Shown here piece after piece: positions 18,095-24,878 of a stretch of DNA of 64,000 nt; position 1 is the stretch's first letter, and each line of letters opens with the position of its first letter. Below the pieces are notes generated by a model. That model was not told the origin of the DNA, did not search any database, and worked only from the letters and a program-made list of their open reading frames with translations. A program made the position numbers and the translations under genes. Source of the stretch: Cyclobacteriaceae bacterium (GTDB lineage Bacteria > Bacteroidota > Bacteroidia > Cytophagales > Cyclobacteriaceae); the NCBI GenBank assembly GCA_019638235.1, contig JAHBUE010000002.1, forward strand, positions 62,001 through 126,000, read 5' to 3'.

Positions 18095-18215
18095 TTTTCA
18101 TTATTGGTTTGATCTTATCCTTAATTGGATCGCCCGATGATGGAGTGACATTTTTTACGGTTCCCTTACCAGCTTTTTGAGTGTTCCCATTAGAATCAGT
18201 CTCTGCTGTTGATTT
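18078..18215 (-). pseudogene. 3' remnant of a protein-coding gene cut by the IS110 element
   Basis: An open frame of 45 codons without a start, ending in KNVTPSSGDPIKDKIKP then MKNGKVN and stop at 18078. It has the low-complexity Gly/Asn/Thr/Lys character of tails of large surface proteins. The frame is closed by a stop (18216-18218) at what is probably the junction with the IS110 element, so the rest of the gene is gone from this place. The overlap with the following lipoprotein start suggests the two were once translationally coupled. Confidence 0.5.
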
Positions 18216-18247
18216 CTATGTTCCAAACAAGTCATTTCAAATAAATT

Positions 18248-19240
18248 TCAGGCAGCCATTTTAACATATATTTTCTGGTTGTTCACACAAGAGACCACCC
18301 TCGCCAACAATTTATTTTTAACAGCATTCAGCACACTCATCTTGCTTTTGCCTTCCGCTACTTTGCGCTCGTAATATTGTTTTAATCCTGCGTCATGCTT
18401 GACGGCTGCTATTGAAGCCATGTGCAGATTGCATTTGATCTTTTTGTTGGCCATATGGTGTACTTTGGTTTTGCCCCGTATGCTGCTCCCTGAAGAATAC
18501 TCAAACGGGGCAACACCACAGTAGCAAGCTAATTTACGGGCATCGTTCATTATACTGAAGGCGTGGGTGTGTATCATCAGGTTTATTGCTGTTACAAACC
18601 CGATGCCGACCACGGAAGTAATGATTTTATAGAGCTGCTTTAAGTTTTCATCCTGGTTTACAATCCCCATGATCTGTGACTCTACTGATGCCATGTCTTT
18701 ATCGAGGGCCGCCAGAGTTTTTTTCATGGACTTAGTCAATAACCTGGACATGGCAAAGTCGCCTCTTTCTTCAAACTCCCGGACAGGCACAGTCAACCGT
18801 TTTACCGTTTCTACCAACCGCTCACGCAAAGTCGCCAGATGCTTTATCTTCTCCAAGGTGGCCTCCATGGGCTTCCATAAGCGCAAACGGTCAAGGTTTT
18901 TTGTGGCATAGACAGCAATCCGGTGTGCGTCCACTTTGTCATTCTTCCCCCTGACCAAGGCCGTGGCTTTCTTAATGTTGGCGGCATGCTCTACCCAAAC
19001 ATCGATGGAGTGAGAAGAAAGGAAATGCGTAAGCGTTAAACAATATAACCCTGTGGCTTCCATACAAAACAGGGTATCCCCGGAAGGTGTGTTGTTCTGC
19101 CTAAACCAGTCCATGAGCTGGTCCATGCCTGGGGCGTCATTGGTGAATTTTTGGTGGATAGTGATTTGTTTATCGGTATAAACAATGTCAACTGTTTTTT
19201 TCGATACGTCCACCCCATAGAAGTATTTGTACGCTTTCAT
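18248..19240 (-). CDS. IS110-family transposase (DEDD recombinase)
   Basis: About 330 residues from ATG 19240 (MKAYKYFYGVDVSK). A longer frame to 19324 lies in the non-coding end and is unlikely to be used. The N-terminal RuvC-like DEDD domain shows FYGVDVSK (Asp), CMEATG (Glu) and KNDKVDAHRIA (Asp pair). The C-terminal Transposase_20 domain has VVGIGFVTA and GVAPFEYSSGSSIRGKTK with the expected catalytic Ser region, then a long basic helical end. The frame is intact. IS110 enzymes move a circular intermediate guided by a bridge RNA encoded in a non-coding end. Here the long non-coding end is upstream of the gene (19241 onward) and the downstream end is short. Confidence 0.93.
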   Translation of the reverse strand: MKAYKYFYGVDVSKKTVDIVYTDKQITIHQKFTNDAPGMDQLMDWFRQNNTPSGDTLFCMEATGLYCLTLTHFLSSHSIDVWVEHAANIKKATALVRGKNDKVDAHRIAVYATKNLDRLRLWKPMEATLEKIKHLATLRERLVETVKRLTVPVREFEERGDFAMSRLLTKSMKKTLAALDKDMASVESQIMGIVNQDENLKQLYKIITSVVGIGFVTAINLMIHTHAFSIMNDARKLACYCGVAPFEYSSGSSIRGKTKVHHMANKKIKCNLHMASIAAVKHDAGLKQYYERKVAEGKSKMSVLNAVKNKLLARVVSCVNNQKIYVKMAA

Positions 19241-19440
19241 AAAATTTAGTTTGGCAATCAACAGATATGAGCTTCTTTGAAACCTTAATAATAGGCCGCG
19301 AACCTGAATTTCTATCTGAAGCATCTCATATCAATGAAGCGCCTGTCTGTATCAACGGATGTACCTAAAAGTACGGTTGGTGTTATAGTGCACAGACACT
19401 TCGTGATTGCAGGTTATCAACATTTCCACAATATCCACAA
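19241..19440 (-). ncRNA. Candidate bridge RNA region of the IS110 element
   Basis: The non-coding side upstream of the IS110 recombinase is where IS110-group elements encode their bridge RNA (established for IS621). On this strand GATATGAG-AT-GCTTC (complement of 19318-19332) can pair with GAAGCTCATATC (complement of 19264-19275), and GTAC / GTAC arms lie around 19362-19376. Exact ends, loops and the target-binding bases cannot be assigned without comparing other copies. The element's left boundary is not defined; 19440 is approximate. Confidence 0.4.
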
Positions 19441-19516
19441 AAGAAAAAAGAAGCAAAAAAGAAAAACCTTACTATTACAATTACATATAGATAATTACCT
19501 TAATGCAAGTCTAAAG

Positions 19517-19557
19517 GTTGGTGTTTGAGCGAAGGCATGTGTACCGGCTCACCAACA
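19517..19557. repeat. Hairpin beside the RAYT-like gene
   Basis: On the + strand GTTGGTG-TTT-GAGC pairs with GCTC-ACCAAC around a 16-base loop. It lies 20 bases after the stop of the Y1 transposase gene at 19578, where REP-type or IS200-type recognition hairpins would be expected. The frame downstream of the transposase stop also stays open through it to about 19504. Confidence 0.5.
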
Positions 19558-19577
19558 ACGATTTCCTTGAAATATCC

Positions 19578-20096
19578 CTATCCATCAATATGCACCAAAA
19601 AATCCCAATCCTTTTCATGCTTTAAGTAAAAACGGGCGCTTGAATATTTATAATCCCACGGATTCTCACATAACCCTGCCCGTACCGGGTTGTTGTGGAT
19701 ATAATTAAGCTTCTGCCATATTACGTTGCTTGTCCATAACGGAACACTTAACGAATTCCTCTCCCATACCTGGTGTTTCCTGTCCTTTGCATTGACCAAC
19801 AACGCTTGCAGCAATGGCGATGAACCGTTCCTCAAATGTTTCAATATCTGCTGCCCCGTGTATTTCAAAAAATCCCGCTGAACACCATCCCTTGTGTGGT
19901 CTCCCCTGATCTGCCAGATTAAATGAAAATGGTTGTTCATAATAACGAACCCATAAACTACAATCCTGTTTTCATTGCTCAAAAATCGCAAGCTCTCCGT
20001 TATGATGTCCTTAAACCGGTCATCATGCAACACGGGCTTCCATTCAAGGCACGTGGTTGTGATAAAATCCGGGTGTTGTTTGGCATATACTTCCAC
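19578..20096 (-). CDS. REP-associated tyrosine transposase-like protein (Y1_Tnp family)
   Basis: A 172-residue single-strand HUH transposase of the IS200-like/RAYT branch. The metal-binding HUH motif is in MNNHFHLIW and the catalytic Tyr is in KLNYIHNNPVRAGL, followed by the typical YSSARFYL near the end. RAYTs are domesticated enzymes linked to dispersed REP hairpins; this window holds several hairpin families that could be its substrates, but linkage is an inference. The gene is intact and lies between the IS110 element and the tandem 34-base repeats. Confidence 0.85.
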   Translation of the reverse strand: MEVYAKQHPDFITTTCLEWKPVLHDDRFKDIITESLRFLSNENRIVVYGFVIMNNHFHLIWQIRGDHTRDGVQRDFLKYTGQQILKHLRNGSSPLLQALLVNAKDRKHQVWERNSLSVPLWTSNVIWQKLNYIHNNPVRAGLCENPWDYKYSSARFYLKHEKDWDFLVHIDG

Positions 20097-20162
20097 CTGC
20101 TAAAGATATTCATTTCCCTGTTATCTTCATACGCAGTTTTGCGGGTGAAGAACACCCGCAAA

Positions 20163-20232
20163 GGCGGCTGGCGTGCGAACACAAACAACGGCTAAGTGGG
20201 CGGCTGGCGTGCGAACACAAACAACGGCTAAG
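20163..20232. repeat. 34-base tandem duplication
   Basis: Two identical 34-base units (20163-20196 and 20199-20232), starting GGCGGCTGGCGTGCGAACAC and separated by two bases. The second unit touches the 127-base repeat copy B. No function seen. Confidence 0.85.
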
Positions 20233-20359
20233 GTAACCGCTTAAAAACAAACAGCACAGGCAATCACCTGTCCTTGTTTTACTTTTATCCCGCTCTCCTA
20301 AGCTCTTCCTGTTTGATTCTCAATCACTTATAACCCATCATACTTTCTGTAACATTACC
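20233..20359. repeat. 127-base direct repeat, copy B
   Basis: Three differences from copy A (17418-17544). It lies 57 bases downstream of the minus-strand lipoprotein gene at 20417-21184. The inner stem GCACAGG / CCTGTCC has one mismatch compared with copy A. Confidence 0.9.
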
Positions 20360-20416
20360 GGCAGGTTAAATGGTTATAGCTGATAACAGTAACTCCCTTC
20401 ACGCTCACGCTTTTTA

Positions 20417-21184
20417 TTATTCCCGCAAAGGCGGCAATATTTGGGCTACAATATTGGCAAGATAAACCACTCCAAACATATCAGGCATGTGAGGTTTCTT
20501 CTTACTGCTTATTGGCGTGAAAAATAAATCGTAGTCAAACGGGCTGAATGACCCAATTAAAACAATCTTGCCCTCAATGTCCTTACTCGTAATTTTTCGT
20601 TCCAACACATCAGCAGCCGAAAAAACCATAAAGGCTTCCGTATTACCCCTATATTCCACATCTATGATTTTTGGGTTACTTTGAATAAATGACATAGTAC
20701 GCAAACTATCAAAACACATGGCCGTGCGGACAGCAAAATGATATTCAGTCTTGCCAGCCACTCTTTCCCTAATTGAAAATCTTTTTAGTGTTTGGAATTC
20801 GTCATCTTCAAGGATAGCGTTGGCAAATCCTGTCTTGGCATGCATTGAAAATTCTGGAAGTGGTTCTATCAATTCTTCATACTCAATATCTTCTCCGGCA
20901 TAGTCATGATTGATTACACTCACCATTACAAGATTATCACACCTGCTCAGTACACTTGCAAAAACAGAATCGGTTCTCTCGTCTTTTCTTGTTGAGAATT
21001 GCAAATCAATCGCAACTACTTTGGGGCTCAGTGAATCAATAATTGCTATCTGCTTAGCAATTATTTCTCGACCAAAATCAGCTACATCAACTATTACAAT
21101 GCCTTCACTTTTGATAGTTGACTTCTTACAGGACACTAAACTGGCGGCAATCAAAAAAAATATAAAAACTATTAATGCTCTCAT
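20417..21184 (-). CDS. CHASE2-domain lipoprotein without transmembrane or output domain
   Basis: A 255-residue lipoprotein (signal and lipobox ASLVSCK, Cys19). The mature part matches the CHASE2 sensory fold: VVAIDLQFSTRKDE near the start, LIGSFSPFDYDLFFTP, and the closing MPDMFGVVYLANIV block. CHASE2 is normally the periplasmic sensor part of membrane kinases or cyclases, followed by transmembrane helices and an output domain. Here it stands alone on a lipid anchor. Role unknown; it may bind a ligand or partner in the envelope. The same 127-base sequence follows it as follows the lipoprotein gene at 17549. Confidence 0.75.
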   Translation of the reverse strand: MRALIVFIFFLIAASLVSCKKSTIKSEGIVIVDVADFGREIIAKQIAIIDSLSPKVVAIDLQFSTRKDERTDSVFASVLSRCDNLVMVSVINHDYAGEDIEYEELIEPLPEFSMHAKTGFANAILEDDEFQTLKRFSIRERVAGKTEYHFAVRTAMCFDSLRTMSFIQSNPKIIDVEYRGNTEAFMVFSAADVLERKITSKDIEGKIVLIGSFSPFDYDLFFTPISSKKKPHMPDMFGVVYLANIVAQILPPLRE

Positions 21185-21202
21185 TTTAACTGAATTATTT
21201 TA

Positions 21203-21412
21203 CTATCGATGAGGTGCTGACACTGCGTTTAAACGGTTCTTTCTTTCATGCTTTTTCTCCAGAATAAAGTTTCTGTACTTACTCAGAGCACTTTGGCCGG
21301 CAAAAGGAATCATTTTTCCTGAACGATGATCAGCAGCACTTGCGATCCATGAATTCATATTTGAAGAAAGTTTCGGGCTTCTTGAGGTCTCCTGTGAAAT
21401 ACCTTCCCCACT
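21203..21412 (-). pseudogene. Possible gene remnant upstream of the CHASE2 lipoprotein
   Basis: An open frame on the minus strand ending 19 bases before the CHASE2 gene. Its last 65 or so residues (NSWIASAADHRSGKMIPFAG and on) look protein-like, but further upstream the frame runs into an inverted repeat (21415-21436) and loses any such character. No start or family was recognised. It could be a truncated 3' end or chance. Confidence 0.25.
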
Positions 21413-21414
21413 AT

Positions 21415-21557
21415 GGCGCAAGCGTCCGCTTGTGCCTCTTTGCAAACCTATTTCAGAACAAGACAATGTTTCAAAAAACACAGCTTTCAATATAATATTC
21501 GCTGCTCTTTACAAAGCTAAACACTTCTAATAAATGGCACAAGCGGACGCTTGCGCC
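21415..21557. repeat. 22-base inverted repeat pair
   Basis: GGCGCAAGCGTCCGCTTGTGCC at 21415-21436 and its exact complement at 21536-21557, about 100 bases apart. Each arm is itself nearly palindromic, so each can form a small hairpin or both can pair. The right arm ends nine bases before the MBOAT tail fragment. Confidence 0.8.
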
Positions 21558-21565
21558 AGTGAGGG

Positions 21566-21654
21566 GCATACAGGCGATCATTACCGTACTGGTCATTTAC
21601 CTGTCGCACCAAAGCCTGCAAGCATCGCAACCGTTCATATATTTTCAGTTCTGA
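21566..21654 (+). pseudogene. 3' tail of a lost second MBOAT gene
   Basis: The 89 bases match the final 89 bases of the intact MBOAT gene (15734-15822), including the stop, with 7 differences. All seven are silent in the MBOAT frame (final residues read IYFQF in both). This is a leftover of a diverged MBOAT paralogue or allele whose remaining gene was removed. It ends 82 bases before the HPPD start. Confidence 0.8.
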
Positions 21655-21736
21655 ATTGAACTGATTTTCTGAACATTCAATGCAAAACATTAACCCTTTC
21701 AGGTTAACTTTACCTGTTCAAAAAAAAGTAATTACT

Positions 21737-22831
21737 ATGACACAGGACTTCTTACCCATTAACGGCACCGACCACATTGAGTTTTATGTGGGCAATGCGA
21801 AACAATCGGCATTATACTATCAATATGCTTTTGGCTTTAAGTTGGTTGCCTACGCAGGGCCGGAAACAGGCGTACGCGACCGTGCTTCCTATGTCCTCAG
21901 GCAGGATAAAATAACGCTGGTGCTTACCACCTCGCTTCAGCCCGATTCTGAAATTGCTGAACACGTTAAAAAGCATGGCGATGGAGTAAAGGTACTGGCG
22001 CTTTGGGTAGATGACGCCACAAAGTCGTTCCAGGAAACTACCCTTCGTGGGGCAGAGCCAGCCTTCACCCCTAAAGTTCTGAAAGATGAATTTGGAGAAG
22101 TAACTGTTGCCGCTATCAGGACTTACGGAGAAACCATTCACACCTTTGTTGAACGTAAAAACTATAAAGGGCCTTTTCTTCCCGGCTATAAACCGCGCAC
22201 AAGTGGCGTAAATATTGAGCCTATCGGGTTAAAGTATGTAGACCATTGTGTGGGGAATGTTGAATTAGGAAGAATGAACACGTGGGTGGATTTCTATGAA
22301 AAGGTAATGGGCTTCAGCCTGCTGGTAACGTTTGACGATAAAGATATTTCTACCGAATACAGTGCCTTAATGTCGAAAGTGGTTTCTAACGGAAACGGGT
22401 ATATCAAGTTTCCCATTAACGAACCAGCCGAAGGAAAAAAGAAATCGCAAATAGAAGAATACTTAGACTTTTACAAAACCGCAGGCGTGCAACATATCGC
22501 GATAGCAACTGATGATATTATTCACACCGTTGGTGAGCTTCGCAGAAGAGGTGTTGAGTTTTTGTACGTTCCTGAAAACTATTACGAAGATGTATTAGAG
22601 CGTGTTGGCACAATTAATGAAGACCTCGAAGAGTTGAAAAAACAAAACATTCTCATCGACCGCGATGAAGAAGGGTACCTGTTGCAGATATTCACAAAAC
22701 CCATTCAGGACAGGCCGACTGTATTTTTTGAAATCATTGAACGCAATGGCGCAAAATCTTTCGGCAAAGGAAACTTCAAAGCCTTGTTTGAATCGATTGA
22801 ACGTGAACAGGAATTAAGGGGGAATCTATAA
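21737..22831 (+). CDS. hppD: 4-hydroxyphenylpyruvate dioxygenase
   Basis: Non-haem iron enzyme that converts 4-hydroxyphenylpyruvate to homogentisate in tyrosine degradation. It has 364 residues from ATG 21737 (MTQDFLPINGTDHIEFYVG), which matches the usual family start; an ATG at 21680 would add 19 unlike residues. Two vicinal-oxygen-chelate domains are seen. The iron ligands are His in VDHCVGNVE, His in VQHIAIATDD and Glu in VFFEIIER. It is followed after 19 bases by the phosphohexomutase gene, but the two share no pathway. Length and motifs are normal. Confidence 0.95.
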   Translation: MTQDFLPINGTDHIEFYVGNAKQSALYYQYAFGFKLVAYAGPETGVRDRASYVLRQDKITLVLTTSLQPDSEIAEHVKKHGDGVKVLALWVDDATKSFQETTLRGAEPAFTPKVLKDEFGEVTVAAIRTYGETIHTFVERKNYKGPFLPGYKPRTSGVNIEPIGLKYVDHCVGNVELGRMNTWVDFYEKVMGFSLLVTFDDKDISTEYSALMSKVVSNGNGYIKFPINEPAEGKKKSQIEEYLDFYKTAGVQHIAIATDDIIHTVGELRRRGVEFLYVPENYYEDVLERVGTINEDLEELKKQNILIDRDEEGYLLQIFTKPIQDRPTVFFEIIERNGAKSFGKGNFKALFESIEREQELRGNL

Positions 22832-22850
22832 TCTTGACTTACAAAATCAA

Positions 22851-24581
22851 ATGAGCAATAATCTTTCAGCTATTCAGGAAAAAGCCCAACAGTGGCTTTC
22901 AAGTTCTGTTATTGACACCGAAACAAAAAAACAGGTTCAGGCATTATTGGATAATCCTGATGCACGCGAGCTAACAGACAATTTCTATAAAGACCTTGAA
23001 TTTGGTACAGGCGGCCTGCGTGGCATTATGGGCGCAGGCTCCAATTGCATGAACAAATATACCGTAGGTGTTGCCACGCAAGGGTTAAGCAATTATTTAT
23101 TAAAAGCATTTCCAGGCAAACAGGTAAAGGTTGCCATTGCTCACGACTGCCGCAATAACAGCCCGTACTTTGCAAAAATTGCTGCGGATGTATTTTCAGC
23201 AAACGGCATAGAAGTGTATATGTTTTCTGAATTACGGCCAACTCCCCTATTGTCGTATGCCATTCGTTACCTGAAATGCAAATCCGGTATAGTGGTTACC
23301 GCTTCGCACAATCCAAAAGAATACAACGGCTATAAAGCCTATTGGAATGACGGTGCGCAAGTAGTGCCTCCACACGACAAAAACATCATCAAAGAAGTGC
23401 AGGCCATTTCAGATTTCGGTATGGTAAAATTTGAAGGCGACCCGCAACGCATTCACACCATTGGGCACGAAGTAGAAGAAGCCTACTATGCCGAAGTTAT
23501 AAGGGTAATTCCTAAAAAAGAGATCATCAAAAAACACCATGCCATACCTATTGTGTTTTCAGGTCTGCACGGAACAGGCTCTACTATGGTGCCGGAGTGT
23601 TTGAAGAAAATCGGGTTTACCAATGTGCATGTTGTAGAAGAACAAGCTAAAGCCGATGGGAACTTCCCTACGGTAAAATCGCCCAACCCGGAAGAACGTT
23701 CGGCTATGGAAATGGCTATTGAAAAAGGAAAAGCCACGGGCGCATCCGTAGTAATGGCTACCGACCCGGACGCTGACCGTGTTGGTATTGGCGTGCGAAA
23801 CTTGCAAGGCGAATTTGTATTGCTAAACGGCAACCAGGCGTTCAGCCTGATGATGTGGTTCATTCTCAAAAATCTTGAAAACAAAAACGGAGCATACATT
23901 GCAAAAACTATTGTTACCAGCGAACTCGTAGATACCATTGCCCGGAATTACAACGTAGCCTGTTACAATACCTTAACGGGATTTAAGTACATCGCTCAAC
24001 TAATGGGCGAACAGGAAGGCAAGCAACGCTTTATTGCTGCCGGTGAAGAAAGTTACGGCTACATGGTTGGTGATTTTATCCGCGATAAAGATGCTGTTTC
24101 GGCCTGCGCATTTTTTGCATCTATGACTGCCATTGCTGCCGATGAAGGTAAATCGTTGTACGATTGGCTGATTGATATGTATGTAGAGCATGGTTTCTAC
24201 AAAGAAGGTTTGATTAATCTTGTAAAAAAAGGGCAGCAAGGCGAACAGGAGATTAAAGCCATGATGACAAAATTCAGAAGCAACCCGCCTGCTTCCATTA
24301 ATGATGTTACCGTTGTTCGCTCGCTCGATTACGTTGCACTGAAAGAACAGAATTTAAAAACAGGAAAAACAACACCCTTAAATTTCCCCTCGTCCGATGT
24401 GCTGCAATTTTATTTAGAGGACGGCACTAAAATTTCTGTACGGCCTTCAGGAACGGAACCTAAAATCAAGTTTTATATCAGTGTAAACACAACCATTTCT
24501 AATCGCGATGAGTTTGATGCAGCAAATATGAAGTTGGATGAGAGGATACGAGAGTTTGAACAGTACCTGTTGGCTTTATAA
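22851..24581 (+). CDS. Phosphoglucomutase/phosphomannomutase family enzyme
   Basis: Alpha-D-phosphohexomutase of 576 residues, interconverting hexose 1- and 6-phosphates. The phosphoserine loop is TASHNPKEYNGYK (Ser152), the metal loop is DPDADRVG, the sugar-binding loop is GEESYGY and the phosphate-binding loop is RPSGTEPKIKFY. Length and the TGGLRG start suit the phosphopentomutase/PgcA-like branch typical of Bacteroidota. It can supply sugar phosphates for polysaccharide synthesis. It follows the HPPD gene closely. Confidence 0.93.
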   Translation: MSNNLSAIQEKAQQWLSSSVIDTETKKQVQALLDNPDARELTDNFYKDLEFGTGGLRGIMGAGSNCMNKYTVGVATQGLSNYLLKAFPGKQVKVAIAHDCRNNSPYFAKIAADVFSANGIEVYMFSELRPTPLLSYAIRYLKCKSGIVVTASHNPKEYNGYKAYWNDGAQVVPPHDKNIIKEVQAISDFGMVKFEGDPQRIHTIGHEVEEAYYAEVIRVIPKKEIIKKHHAIPIVFSGLHGTGSTMVPECLKKIGFTNVHVVEEQAKADGNFPTVKSPNPEERSAMEMAIEKGKATGASVVMATDPDADRVGIGVRNLQGEFVLLNGNQAFSLMMWFILKNLENKNGAYIAKTIVTSELVDTIARNYNVACYNTLTGFKYIAQLMGEQEGKQRFIAAGEESYGYMVGDFIRDKDAVSACAFFASMTAIAADEGKSLYDWLIDMYVEHGFYKEGLINLVKKGQQGEQEIKAMMTKFRSNPPASINDVTVVRSLDYVALKEQNLKTGKTTPLNFPSSDVLQFYLEDGTKISVRPSGTEPKIKFYISVNTTISNRDEFDAANMKLDERIREFEQYLLAL

Positions 24582-24591
24582 GAAACAAACC

Positions 24592-24765
24592 ATGTCTGTC
24601 GTAACGGATAGCACGCTAAGAAATGACCAATACGACTTCCAATATTTCGACTCCGTCATTGTGGCTTCCGTTTTGGAGGCCGGTTGCGATACCTTGTATT
24701 CCGAAAATATGCAGCACGGTTTAGTTGTTGATAATTCCTTGCGCATCATTAATCCTTTTGTTTGA
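24592..24765 (+). pseudogene. C-terminal remnant of a PIN-domain (VapC-like) toxin
   Basis: Only about 57 codons remain. They read like the end of a VapC-type PIN nuclease: YFDSVIVASVLEAGCDTLYS, then ENMQHGLVVDNS and IINPFV. The N-terminal acidic active-site part and any antitoxin gene are missing. It lies 10 bases after the phosphohexomutase stop, so the front part was deleted. It is probably inactive. Confidence 0.7.
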
Positions 24766-24817
24766 TTGCTTGTTCTTAGTTCCTGTCACTTTATTTAACT
24801 TCCGTAATGCAAGTTAT

Positions 24818-24848
24818 TTTGACTACACTTCTTACAGGGTTATCTTTG
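24818..24848 (+). promoter_or_regulatory. Bacteroidota sigma-ABfr-type promoter for mtaB
   Basis: TTTG at 24818-24821, 19-base spacer, then TATCTTTG at 24841-24848, an exact fit to the TTTG-N19-TAnnTTTG consensus. The mtaB ATG is at 24879, leaving a leader of roughly 25 bases. Confidence 0.75.
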
Positions 24849-24878
24849 CAACTTATTCAGATTGACAGGCAGTAAAAG

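Larger units (their letters stand above)
20097..20416. other. Intergenic region with two repeat families
   Basis: No gene supported. It contains a 34-base tandem duplication (20163-20232) and copy B of the 127-base direct repeat (20233-20359) with its hairpin at 20254-20273. The last 57 bases are the immediate downstream region of the CHASE2 lipoprotein gene. Confidence 0.65.

Noticed and set aside
19418..19442. Three DnaA-box-like words (TGTGGATAT, TGTGGAAAT, TGTTGATAA on the minus strand)
   Set aside because: They lie in the non-coding end of an IS110 element, none is a perfect TTATNCACA box, and no replication genes are nearby. I do not call an origin.
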